Origin: Streptomyces griseorubiginosus
GTDB taxonomy: Bacteria; Actinomycetota; Actinomycetes; Streptomycetales; Streptomycetaceae
Reading direction: 5' to 3'
DNA: 64,000 bases
Assembly: GCF_001514195.1 (NCBI RefSeq)
Contig: NZ_KQ948739.1
Location: forward strand, 175,304-239,303
Shown: piece after piece, positions 38,805-47,319 of the stretch
Position numbering within the stretch: the first letter of the stretch is position 1
How the letters are laid out: every line of letters starts with the position of its first letter
Notes under the pieces: generated by a model
What the model was told of the DNA's origin: nothing
The model's database searches: none
The model's input: the letters and a program-made list of their open reading frames with translations, nothing else
Made by a program: the position numbers and the translations under genes

Positions 38805-39541
38805 GACGCCACCGGCTTGAGCACGTAGCCCGCCCCGCGCACGGTGTGGATCATCGGCTCGCGGCCCGCGTCCACCTTTCTGCGCAGGTAGGAGATGTAC
38901 AGCTCGACGACGTGGGCGCGGCCCCCGAAGTCGTAGGACCAGACCCGGTCGAGGATCTGCGCCTTGCTGAGCACCCGGCGCGGGTTGCGCATGAGGAAGC
39001 GCAGCAGCTCGAACTCGGTCGGGGACAGTTCGATCAGCTCGCCGCCGCGGGTGACCTCGCGGGCCTCCTCGTCCATGACCAGGTCGCCGACGGTCAGCCG
39101 CGGGCCCTCGTCCAGCTGGCGGGCCATGCCCGCGCGGCGCAGCAGTCCGCGCAGCCGGGCGACCACCTCCTCCAGGCTGAACGGCTTGGTGACGTAGTCG
39201 TCGCCGCCCGCGGTGATGCCCTTGATGCGGTCCTCGACGGCGTCCCGGGCGGTCAGGAAGAGCACGCAGACGTCCGCCTTCACGGTGTGCAGGGCCCGCA
39301 GGACGGCGAAGCCGTCGGTGTCCGGGAGCATCACGTCCAGGACCACGGCGTCGGGCAGCAGTTCCCGGGCGGCGGCCACCGCCGAGGCGCCGTCCCCGGC
39401 CGTGCGGATCTGCCAGCCCTCGTAGCGCAGGGCGCCGGAGAGGACCTCGGCGAGGTCCGGGTCGTCGTCGACGACGAGGACGCGCAGCGGGGTGCCGTCG
39501 GGGCGGGTGAGGGCGGGGCGGCCGGAGCGGGTCGTGTTCAT
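38801..39541 (-). CDS. OmpR/PhoB-family response regulator
   Basis: 246-residue regulator. Receiver domain: acidic pocket VDDDPD (25-29), phosphoacceptor Asp69 (AVVLDVMLPDTDG), Thr and Lys of LTARD and VTKPF. The C-terminal winged helix-turn-helix is complete (ELSPTEFELLRFLMRNPRRVLSKAQILDRVW through VVELYISYLRRKVD). ATG 39541 with GGAAAGG upstream; a frame extending to 40081 is antisense to the reductase gene and is ignored. Regulator first, kinase second. Phased 11-bp repeats 49-104 bp before its start codon are the likely binding site for itself and for the divergent flavin cluster. Confidence 0.95.
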   Translation of the reverse strand: MNTTRSGRPALTRPDGTPLRVLVVDDDPDLAEVLSGALRYEGWQIRTAGDGASAVAAARELLPDAVVLDVMLPDTDGFAVLRALHTVKADVCVLFLTARDAVEDRIKGITAGGDDYVTKPFSLEEVVARLRGLLRRAGMARQLDEGPRLTVGDLVMDEEAREVTRGGELIELSPTEFELLRFLMRNPRRVLSKAQILDRVWSYDFGGRAHVVELYISYLRRKVDAGREPMIHTVRGAGYVLKPVAS

Positions 39542-39589
39542 GGCCTTTCCAGGATCTCCCCCGGCGCAGGCGTCGGACAGCGCGGGATG

Positions 39590-39645
39590 CTCTGAGTTTC
39601 CTCTGAGTGGGCTCAGCGGGTGCCCGTTCAGAGGGTCCTCAGAGG
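39590..39645. promoter_or_regulatory. 11-bp-phased direct-repeat array between two-component system and reductase cluster
   Basis: CTCTGAG at 39590 and 39601 and CTCAGCG at 39612 are spaced exactly 11 bp. In the other half TTCAGAGG (39627) and CTCAGAGG (39638) are again 11 bp apart and of opposite sense (CTCTGAG versus CTCAGAG). OmpR-family regulators bind such tandem sites with one helical-turn spacing. The array lies in the 148-bp gap between the divergent starts 39541 and 39690. Confidence 0.78.
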
Positions 39646-39689
39646 TTGTCCTCGCACAGTGGTGCCAGGACAGGCGAAAGGACACCCCT

Positions 39690-41042
39690 ATGACCACCGT
39701 GTACGAGCGGCGGGCGGCACCGGCCGTGGCGCCGCCCGCGCGACGATCACCCGCGGGTGTCGTACTGGCCCTGCTCTGGGCGGGGGCGGCGGCCGTGCTC
39801 GCCCTGTGGTGGACGGACACCGGTTCCGTGGTCGGTGCGGCCGGGTGGCTGACCGGGGCCGGGCGGATCGCCGGGCTGCTGTGCGGGTACGCCTGCGCGG
39901 TGCTGGTCGGGCTGATGGCGCGGGTCCCGTTGCTGGAGCGGCGGGTCGGCTCGGACCGGGTGGCCCGCTGGCACGCGATGGCCGGCCGGTACACCGTCTG
40001 CCTGCTGCTCGCGCACGTCGGGCTGATCCTCGCCGGGTACGCGGCCCAGGACGGCGCCTCGCTGTGGCACGAGACCGTCACCGTGGTCCTGGACTACCCG
40101 GAGATGCTCAAGGCGACCGCCGGCACGGTGATCCTCCTCGCGGTCGGCGTCACCTCGGCACGGGCGGTGCGCCGCCGCACCAGCCACGAGTTCTGGTACT
40201 ACGTCCACCTCCTCACCTACGCGGCCGTGTTCCTCTCCTTCGGCCACCAACTGGCCCTCGGCAACGACTTCAACGGGAACACGGCGGCGACCGCTGCCTG
40301 GTACGCGCTGTACCTCGGCGTCGCCGCACTGGTGCTGTGGTTCCGGGTCCTCGCCCCGGTGCGGCTGAACCTGCGGCACCGGCTGCGGGTGGAGTCGGTG
40401 CACCGGGAGGCGCCCGGCGTGTACTCGGTCGTCGTGCACGGCCGGCGGCTGGACGAACTGGGCGCGCGGGCGGGGCAGTTCTTCCGCTGGCGGTTCCTCG
40501 GGGAGGGCATGGGATGGACCTCGACGCCGTACTCCCTGTCGGCGCCGCCCCGCCGTGACCGCATGCGGATCACCGTCAAGGCACTGGGCGACCACAGTAC
40601 AGCCGTCGCACTGCTGCGGCCGGGCACCAGGGTGTGGGCGGAGGGGCCGTACGGCTCCCTGACCGGGGACCGGCAGTCCTCGCCCAAGTCGCTGCTCGTG
40701 GCCGCCGGTGTCGGCATCACCCCGATGCGGGCCCTGTTCGAGACCCTCCCGGGCGAGGTCACCCTGCTCTACCGGGCCCGCACCGCCGAGGACCTCGCTC
40801 TCGGGGGTGAGCTGGAGGCCCTGGCCCGCTGGCGCGGCGCGAAGGTGCTGTACGCGCTCAACGGACCGGACGGCCGCCGCCCGAATCTGAGCGCCCCCGC
40901 CCTGCGGTCCGCCGTCCCGGACCTCGCGGGCCACGACGTCTACATCTGCGGCCCGCACGGCTTCGCCCGGGACCTGTACGAGGAACTACGGGCCGCCGGG
41001 GTCCCGGACCGCCGCATCCACCACGAGTCGTTCGAACTCTGA
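39690..41042 (+). CDS. Ferric reductase-like transmembrane flavoprotein 1
   Basis: 450-residue membrane oxidoreductase. The N-terminal half (to about 225) has around six helices and a heme-binding four-His set: His95 and His109 (RWHAMAGRYTVCLLLAHVG), His173 and His186 (YYVHLLTY, SFGHQL). The C-terminal half is a ferredoxin-NADP reductase module: FAD motif FRWRF...STPYSLS, pyridine nucleotide motif AAGVGITPMRALFE, and CGPHGFARDL. It would move electrons from cytoplasmic NAD(P)H across the membrane. First gene of a five-gene cluster; ATG 39690 with GAAAGGAC. The paralogue two genes on has the same design. The electron acceptor is probably the FMN carrier encoded next. Confidence 0.94.
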   Translation: MTTVYERRAAPAVAPPARRSPAGVVLALLWAGAAAVLALWWTDTGSVVGAAGWLTGAGRIAGLLCGYACAVLVGLMARVPLLERRVGSDRVARWHAMAGRYTVCLLLAHVGLILAGYAAQDGASLWHETVTVVLDYPEMLKATAGTVILLAVGVTSARAVRRRTSHEFWYYVHLLTYAAVFLSFGHQLALGNDFNGNTAATAAWYALYLGVAALVLWFRVLAPVRLNLRHRLRVESVHREAPGVYSVVVHGRRLDELGARAGQFFRWRFLGEGMGWTSTPYSLSAPPRRDRMRITVKALGDHSTAVALLRPGTRVWAEGPYGSLTGDRQSSPKSLLVAAGVGITPMRALFETLPGEVTLLYRARTAEDLALGGELEALARWRGAKVLYALNGPDGRRPNLSAPALRSAVPDLAGHDVYICGPHGFARDLYEELRAAGVPDRRIHHESFEL

Positions 41043-41061
41043 GACCTGTGAGGCCGTAGAA

Positions 41062-41520
41062 GTGCACGCACTGAAGAAGAACCGTCCGCTGCGCCGGATC
41101 GTGCTGGCGAGCGCCGCCACTGTCTCCGGAATGGTGATGCTGCTGTCGCTGAAGCCGCATGCCTCGCCGCAGGCCGCCCTGGCACTGCCCGCGCCCTCGG
41201 GCAGTGCGAGCGCGTCGAGCGGCAGCGGCTCGGCCACCACCGGCACGAAGACCGTCACCGGCGACACGATCCAGACCCGCTGGGGTCCGGTCCAGGTCCG
41301 CGTCACCATCAAGGACGGCAGACTCACCGAGGTCACCGCGGTCAGCTACCCGTCGGACAACCCGCGGGACCAGGAGATCAACAGCTATGCCCTCCCCCGG
41401 CTGCGGACCGAGGCGCTGACGGCCCAGAGCGCGGACATCGACACGGTCTCCGGGGCCACGTACACGAGTGAGGGTTACCGCCAGTCACTTCAGTCCGCAC
41501 TGGACTCGGCAGGCGGCTGA
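41062..41520 (+). CDS. Membrane-anchored FMN-carrier protein, one FMN-binding domain
   Basis: 152-residue protein. N-terminal RPLRRIVLASAATVSGMVML is a signal or anchor helix with a twin-arginine-like motif; a Ser/Ala/Gly linker leads to an FMN_bind domain (about 66-150: TVTGDTIQTRWGPVQVRVTI). The covalent flavinylation motif D-x-x-S-G-A-T is present at 127-133 (DTVSGAT), so Thr133 should receive FMN through a phosphoester bond from ApbE. GTG 41062, 19 bp after the reductase gene. Likely shuttles electrons outside the membrane. Confidence 0.93.
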   Translation: MHALKKNRPLRRIVLASAATVSGMVMLLSLKPHASPQAALALPAPSGSASASSGSGSATTGTKTVTGDTIQTRWGPVQVRVTIKDGRLTEVTAVSYPSDNPRDQEINSYALPRLRTEALTAQSADIDTVSGATYTSEGYRQSLQSALDSAGG

Positions 41521-41597
41521 ACACACCGGCGTCACGGCACGTATCCAAGGACCAAGGGACCACGCCCACCCCCCTTGCCCCCGTATCCGGAGGAAAC

Positions 41598-42980
41598 GTG
41601 ACCACGACGCTCGCAGGCGGCCGCGCCGCCCGCCGCCAGACGATGCGCCGCATCCGCCCGCGCCGTTCCCCGGCGACCGTCCTGCTGATCGCCGTATGGG
41701 CGGGCGCGGCCGGTGTGCTGTGGCTGTGGTGGCACAACACCCCGTCCGTGGCCGACGACAACAGCAAGATCCTCAACGCGGGCCGCATCACCGGCCTGCT
41801 GGCGGGCTATCTGATGGCCCTCGTGGTGCTCCAGATGGCCCGGGTGCCCGCGCTGGAGCGCCGGGTGGGATCCGACCGGGTCGCCCGCTGGCACGCGATG
41901 ACCGGCCGCTACACGCTCTGCCTGGTCGTCGCCCACGTCTTCCTGATCATGTGGGGCTACGCCCTCCAGGCGGGCAAGAGCCTCGGCGACATCGTCCAGC
42001 AGACGACGGACTCCATCAACCAGCTGCCGGACATGGGCAAGGCCGCCATCGGCACCGGCCTGCTGTTCCTCATCGGGCTGATCTCGATCGGCGGGGTGCG
42101 CCGGCGGATTCCGTACGACACCTGGTACCACGTGCACCTGCTGACGTACGCGGCGGTCTTCCTGACCTTCTGGCACCAGCTGACCACCGGCAACGACTTC
42201 GCGGTCGAGCCGGTCGCCAAGACCGTCTGGTACGGGCTGTACGGCTCGGTCACCGCGCTGGTCGTCTGGTACCGCATCCTCACCCCGATCCGGCTGAACC
42301 TGCGGCACCGGATGTACGTCGAGGCGGTCATCGAGGAGACGCCCGGCGTGGTGTCGGTCCTGATCGGCGGCCGCAAGCTGCACCGGATGGGCGCGGAGGC
42401 GGGCCACTTCTTCCGCTGGCGGTTCCTCGCACCGGGCATGCGGTTCAGCTCCCACCCCTACTCGCTGTCCGCGGCGCCCCGACCGGGCATGCTGCGGATC
42501 ACGGTGAAGGCGATCGGCGACCACAGCGAACGGCTGCGCGAGCTGGAGCCGGGCACCAAGGTGTGGGCCGAGGGCCCCTACGGCGCCATGACCGCCCAGC
42601 GCCGCAGCCGCGGCAAGGTCCTGCTGGTGGCCGGCGGTGTCGGCATCACGCCGATGCGGGCCCTGTTCGAGACGCTGCCGGGCGCGGCCGGTGACATCAC
42701 CCTCCTGTACCGGGCCAACACCACCCAGGACCTGGCCCTGTGGGACGAGCTCGCCGTCATCGCGGAGGAGCGCGGGGCCCGGCTGATGTACGCGGTCAAC
42801 AGTCCGGATGGGGAGCGCCCGGACATCTCCGCGGAGTCCCTCCAGCGAAAGCTCCCCGACATCGACAAGCACGACGTGTTCATGTGCGGGCCGAACGGCT
42901 TCGCGCAGGCCGTGTACGAAGCACTGCGCGGGGCGGGTGTGCCCGCCCGCCGCATCCATCACGAGTCGTTCGAGATGTGA
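41598..42980 (+). CDS. Ferric reductase-like transmembrane flavoprotein 2
   Basis: 460-residue paralogue of the protein encoded at 39690. Heme-ligand His residues are in the same places (RWHAMTGRYTLCLVVAHVF; YHVHLLTYAAVFLTFWHQL). FAD-binding HFFRWRF...SHPYSLSAAP and nucleotide-binding VAGGVGITPMRALFETLPG are conserved, as is CGPNGFAQAV near the C-terminus. GTG 41598 is preceded by CGGAGGAAAC. The two reductases share long identical blocks, so they arose by duplication of a reductase plus FMN-carrier pair: each is followed by its own FMN carrier. Confidence 0.94.
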   Translation: MTTTLAGGRAARRQTMRRIRPRRSPATVLLIAVWAGAAGVLWLWWHNTPSVADDNSKILNAGRITGLLAGYLMALVVLQMARVPALERRVGSDRVARWHAMTGRYTLCLVVAHVFLIMWGYALQAGKSLGDIVQQTTDSINQLPDMGKAAIGTGLLFLIGLISIGGVRRRIPYDTWYHVHLLTYAAVFLTFWHQLTTGNDFAVEPVAKTVWYGLYGSVTALVVWYRILTPIRLNLRHRMYVEAVIEETPGVVSVLIGGRKLHRMGAEAGHFFRWRFLAPGMRFSSHPYSLSAAPRPGMLRITVKAIGDHSERLRELEPGTKVWAEGPYGAMTAQRRSRGKVLLVAGGVGITPMRALFETLPGAAGDITLLYRANTTQDLALWDELAVIAEERGARLMYAVNSPDGERPDISAESLQRKLPDIDKHDVFMCGPNGFAQAVYEALRGAGVPARRIHHESFEM

Positions 42981-43009
42981 GCGACGGGAATCCAGGAGCT
43001 GTTGAAGCG

Positions 43010-43801
43010 ATGAGGAAGTCTCACCCCGTCCGTCGAGTCGTGCTCGCGACCGCCGCCACCGTCTCCGGTGTCGTGCTGATGCTGTCGCTGAAGCCCTCCT
43101 CGGACCCGGCGTCCGCCCAGGCGGGCGGCACGCTGCCGCAGCAGACGGCGGCGGCGCAGGAGTCGGCCCAGGGCGGCACGGGGGCGGCCGCCGGCGGCGC
43201 GGTCACCGGTGACGTGGTCCAGACGCAGTACGGCCCGGTCCAGGTCCGGATCACCGTCAGCGGCAACAGGATCACCAAGGCGGAGGCGGTCCAGGCGCCC
43301 AAGGGCGGCGAGAGCGACGCGAAGACCGCGCTGTCCATCCCCAAGCTCACCGCGGCCACGGTCGCCGAGCAGAAGTCCGACGTCGACACGGTGTCCGGGG
43401 CGACCTACACCAGCGAGGGCTACAAGAAGTCGCTCCAGTCCGCGATCGACAAGGCGAACGCGGCCGCCCAGCAGGCCCAGCCGTCGGCGCAGCCCTCCAA
43501 GCCCGCGGGCGGCGGTGGAGCGGCGGCGGCCAAGACGGTCACCGGCGCGGTGGCCCAGACGCAGTACGGGCCGGTCCAGGTCCGCATCACGGTCAGCGGC
43601 GGCAAGATCACCAACGCCGAGGCGGTCCAGGCGCCCAAGGGCGGGACCAGCGACCAGAAGACGGAGCTGTCGATCCCGAAGCTCAACCAGGAGGCGGTGG
43701 CTGCGGGCAGCGCGGACATCGACTCGGTGTCCGGGGCGACCTACACCAGCGAGGGCTACAAGAAGTCGCTCCAGTCCGCGCTGGACCAGGCCGGTGGCTG
43801 A
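43010..43801 (+). CDS. Membrane-anchored FMN-carrier protein with two FMN-binding domains
   Basis: 263 residues from ATG 43010 (CCAGGAG upstream). N-terminal HPVRRVVLATAATVSGVVLM is an anchor with a twin-arginine-like pair. Two FMN_bind domains follow, about 64-148 and 175-261, separated by an Ala/Gln/Pro/Gly linker. Both have the flavinylation motif: DTVSGAT with Thr132 and DSVSGAT with Thr244. The domains are near-copies; a segment of over 50 bp around the second half of each is identical at DNA level. It may pass electrons along two or three flavins over some distance outside the membrane. Confidence 0.93.
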   Translation: MRKSHPVRRVVLATAATVSGVVLMLSLKPSSDPASAQAGGTLPQQTAAAQESAQGGTGAAAGGAVTGDVVQTQYGPVQVRITVSGNRITKAEAVQAPKGGESDAKTALSIPKLTAATVAEQKSDVDTVSGATYTSEGYKKSLQSAIDKANAAAQQAQPSAQPSKPAGGGGAAAAKTVTGAVAQTQYGPVQVRITVSGGKITNAEAVQAPKGGTSDQKTELSIPKLNQEAVAAGSADIDSVSGATYTSEGYKKSLQSALDQAGG

Positions 43802-44594
43802 CACGGTGGCCGAGCCGGCACAAGCTCCCGCCGCGGTACGTCACGTGGAGGAGGTCATGGGGACGGTCTTCTCCTTCGACGTCCGCGGCGGGGAACCCGT
43901 CGCCGTACAGACGGCGGTCCGGGAGGCGGTGGCGCAACTGCACCGCGTGAACGAGGTGTTCAGCACCTACCGCGACGACAGCCAGGTCTCCCGGTTGGCC
44001 CGCGGTGAGCTGACGGTCGCCGAGTGCGACCCCGAGGTCGCCGAGGTCCTCGAACTCGGCGCCGAGGCCGAGCACTTGAGCGACGGCTGGTTCAGCATGC
44101 GCTACGAGGGCCGCCTCGACCCGACCGGCATCGTCAAGGGCTGGGCGGTGGAACGCGCGGCCCGCCGCGTCGCTCTCGCGGGCGCGACCGGGGTGAGCGT
44201 CAACGGCGGCGGGGACGTCCAGCTCCTGGGCGTACCGGGCCCCGAACGCCCGTGGCGCGTAGGCGTCTCGGACCCCTTGCGCCCCGGCGGCCTGGCGGCC
44301 GTGGTCTCGGCGGCGGGAGCGGCGGAACTGGCGGTGGCGACATCGGGCACGGCCGAGAGGGGCGCCCACATCGTCGACCCCAGAACGGGCCGCTCGGCCG
44401 TCACGGACCTGGTGGCGGTGACGGTAGTAGCGCCCACTCTCACCTGGGCGGACTGCTGGGCGACAGCGGCTTTCGCCATGGGTTCGAGGGAGGGCCTGAC
44501 CTGGCTGGAGAGCCTGCCGGACGTAGAGGCTCTGCTCATCACGGCAGGCGACGAGGTGCTGATCACGGGGGGCTTGGCAGCCAGGCTCGGCTGA
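43794..44594 (+). CDS. apbE: FAD:protein FMN transferase ApbE
   Basis: 266-residue flavin transferase that attaches FMN from FAD to Thr residues in the FMN-carrier proteins of this cluster. ApbE motifs: EEVMGTVFSFDV near the N-terminus, NEVFSTYRDDSQVSRL, LDPTGIVKGWAVERAA, VNGGGDVQLLG, and TSGTAERGAHIVDPRTG. It starts with GTG 43794 and overlaps the carrier stop codon by 8 nt. It has no signal peptide or lipobox, in contrast with many Gram-negative ApbE lipoproteins, so flavin transfer would happen in the cytoplasm. Last gene of the cluster, followed by a dispersed repeat. Confidence 0.95.
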   Translation: MADTVAEPAQAPAAVRHVEEVMGTVFSFDVRGGEPVAVQTAVREAVAQLHRVNEVFSTYRDDSQVSRLARGELTVAECDPEVAEVLELGAEAEHLSDGWFSMRYEGRLDPTGIVKGWAVERAARRVALAGATGVSVNGGGDVQLLGVPGPERPWRVGVSDPLRPGGLAAVVSAAGAAELAVATSGTAERGAHIVDPRTGRSAVTDLVAVTVVAPTLTWADCWATAAFAMGSREGLTWLESLPDVEALLITAGDEVLITGGLAARLG

Positions 44595-44596
44595 GA

Positions 44597-44635
44597 TTTT
44601 TTAGGGGCGCGGGGAACTGCGCGACAAGCCCCCAC
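44597..44635. repeat. Dispersed intergenic repeat, short form (copy 4, inverted)
   Basis: TTTTTTAGGGGCGCGGGGAA then CTGCGCGACAAGCCCCCAC, the reverse complement of the short form at 11549, with the left extension (CGCGCCCGACAAAC) up to 44652. It fills the gap between convergent apbE and argR and may help terminate both. Confidence 0.85.
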
Positions 44636-44658
44636 AGACCCGCGCCCGACAAACAACC

Positions 44659-45204
44659 TCAGTGCCCGTTCTGAGCCAACCGCAACAAATGCTCAGCCAG
44701 CGCCTGACCCCCCGTAGGATTCCGGCTGATCAGCATCAACGTGTCGTCACCGGCGATCGTCCCCAAGATGTCATGCAGCTCAGCCTGATCAATGGCCGAC
44801 GCGAGGAACTGAGCCGCACCCGGGGGCGTCCGAAGCACCACAAGATTCGCCGAAGCCTCCGCAGAGATCAGCAGCTCCTGCGAGAGCCGCCGCATCCGCT
44901 CCTCCTTCGCCGACTCCCCGAGCGGCGCCCGAGGGGTCCGGAAACCCCCTTCGCTCGGCACCGCGTAGATCAGGTCGCCGTCGGTGTTGCGGATCTTCAC
45001 CGCGTTGAGCTCGTCGAGGTCCCGGGAGAGCGTCGCCTGGGTGACGCTCAGCCCGTCGTCGGACAGCAGCTTCGCCAACTGGCTCTGCGACCGCACCGGT
45101 TGCCGGTTGAGGATGTCCACGATCCGGCGGTGGCGCGCGGTACGCGTCTGCGGCACGGCAGGCCCGGCGCCCCCGTTGTGCTCGTGCTCCTGCGCATGAC
45201 TCAT
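44659..45204 (-). CDS. argR: Arginine repressor ArgR
   Basis: 181-residue arginine-responsive repressor. The N-terminal winged helix-turn-helix is clear (RHRRIVDILNRQPVRSQSQL followed by TQATLSRDLDEL). The C-terminal oligomerisation and arginine-binding domain has VLRTPPGAAQFLASAIDQAE and the GTIAGDDTLMLISR motif with the Asp pair that binds arginine. ATG 45204 (MSHAQEHEHNGG) starts 20 bp after the argD stop; an in-frame extension to 45273 would overlap argD. Last gene of the arg operon, so repressor and enzymes rise together. Targets visible here are the ARG boxes of argC and argH. Confidence 0.96.
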   Translation of the reverse strand: MSHAQEHEHNGGAGPAVPQTRTARHRRIVDILNRQPVRSQSQLAKLLSDDGLSVTQATLSRDLDELNAVKIRNTDGDLIYAVPSEGGFRTPRAPLGESAKEERMRRLSQELLISAEASANLVVLRTPPGAAQFLASAIDQAELHDILGTIAGDDTLMLISRNPTGGQALAEHLLRLAQNGH

Positions 45205-45223
45205 CGTCGTCTCATTCTCCGGA

Positions 45224-46407
<1,184 letters not shown>

Positions 46408-46411
<4 letters not shown>

Positions 46412-47319
46412 TCGGCGTCCCCCTCCTGCGCGTCCGGCACGACCATGGTGCCGATGCCCTCGTCGGTGAAGATCTCCAGCAGGATCGAGTGCTGGACCCG
46501 TCCGTCGATGACCCGGGCCGTGGTGACGCCGTTGCGCACGGCGTGCAGGCAGCCCTCCATCTTCGGGACCATGCCGGAGCTCAACTCCGGCAGCAGTTTC
46601 TCCAGTTGGGAAGCGGTGAGGCGGCTGATCACCTCGTCGCTGTGCGGCCAGTCCTCATAGAGGCCCTCGACGTCCGTGAGGACCATGAGAGTCTCCGCTC
46701 CAAGAGCAGCAGCGAGTGCCGCAGCCGCCGTGTCAGCATTGACGTTGTAGACATGTCCGTCGTCCTGGCTCCGGGCGATCGAGGAGACGACCGGGATCCG
46801 GCCGTCGGCGAGCAGTGCCTCGATCGCGCCCGTGTCGATCGCGGTGATCTCGCCCACCCGCCCGATGTCGACCAACTCGCCGTCGATCTCGGGCTGGTGC
46901 TTGGTGGCGGTGATGGTGTGGGCGTCCTCGCCGGTCAACCCGACGGCGAGCGGCCCGTGTTCGTTGAGCAGGTTCACCAGCTCACGCTGCACCTGCCCGG
47001 CGAGCACCATCCGTACGACGTCCATGGCGTCCTCGGTGGTGACGCGCAGGCCGGCCTTGAACTCGCTGACGATGCCGTGCTTGTCGAGTGCTGCGCTGAT
47101 CTGCGGGCCGCCGCCGTGCACCACGACCGGCCTGAGCCCGGCGTGGTGCAGGAAGACGACGTCCTGCGCGAAGGCGGCCTTGAGGTCCTCGTCGATCATG
47201 GCGTTGCCGCCGAACTTGATGACGACGGTCTTGCCGTTGTGGCGGACCAGCCAGGGCAGCGCCTCGATGAGGATCTGCGCCTTGGGGAGCGCGGTGTGCT
47301 TGCGGGTCACATTGCTCAT
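46408..47319 (-). CDS. argB: Acetylglutamate kinase
   Basis: 303-residue amino-acid kinase that phosphorylates N-acetylglutamate, the usual feedback-controlled step of arginine synthesis. Motifs: VVIKFGGNAM, the VFLHHAGLRPVVVHGGGPQI glycine-rich loop, NVNADTAAAALAAALGAETLMVLTDVEGLY, and SGMVPKMEGC. The N-terminal helix (TALPKAQILIEALPWLVR) belongs to the arginine-sensitive hexameric form, so arginine inhibition is likely. ATG 47319 overlaps the argJ stop by 4 nt; argD overlaps at the other end. Confidence 0.97.

Noticed and set aside
39542..40081. N-terminal extension of the response regulator
   Set aside because: Antisense to the first ferric-reductase gene and through the operator region; the receiver domain starts normally from 39541.
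11549..44635. Insertion sequences as origin of the dispersed repeats
   Set aside because: No transposase gene or remnant, no terminal inverted repeats and no target-site duplications are visible at the copies.
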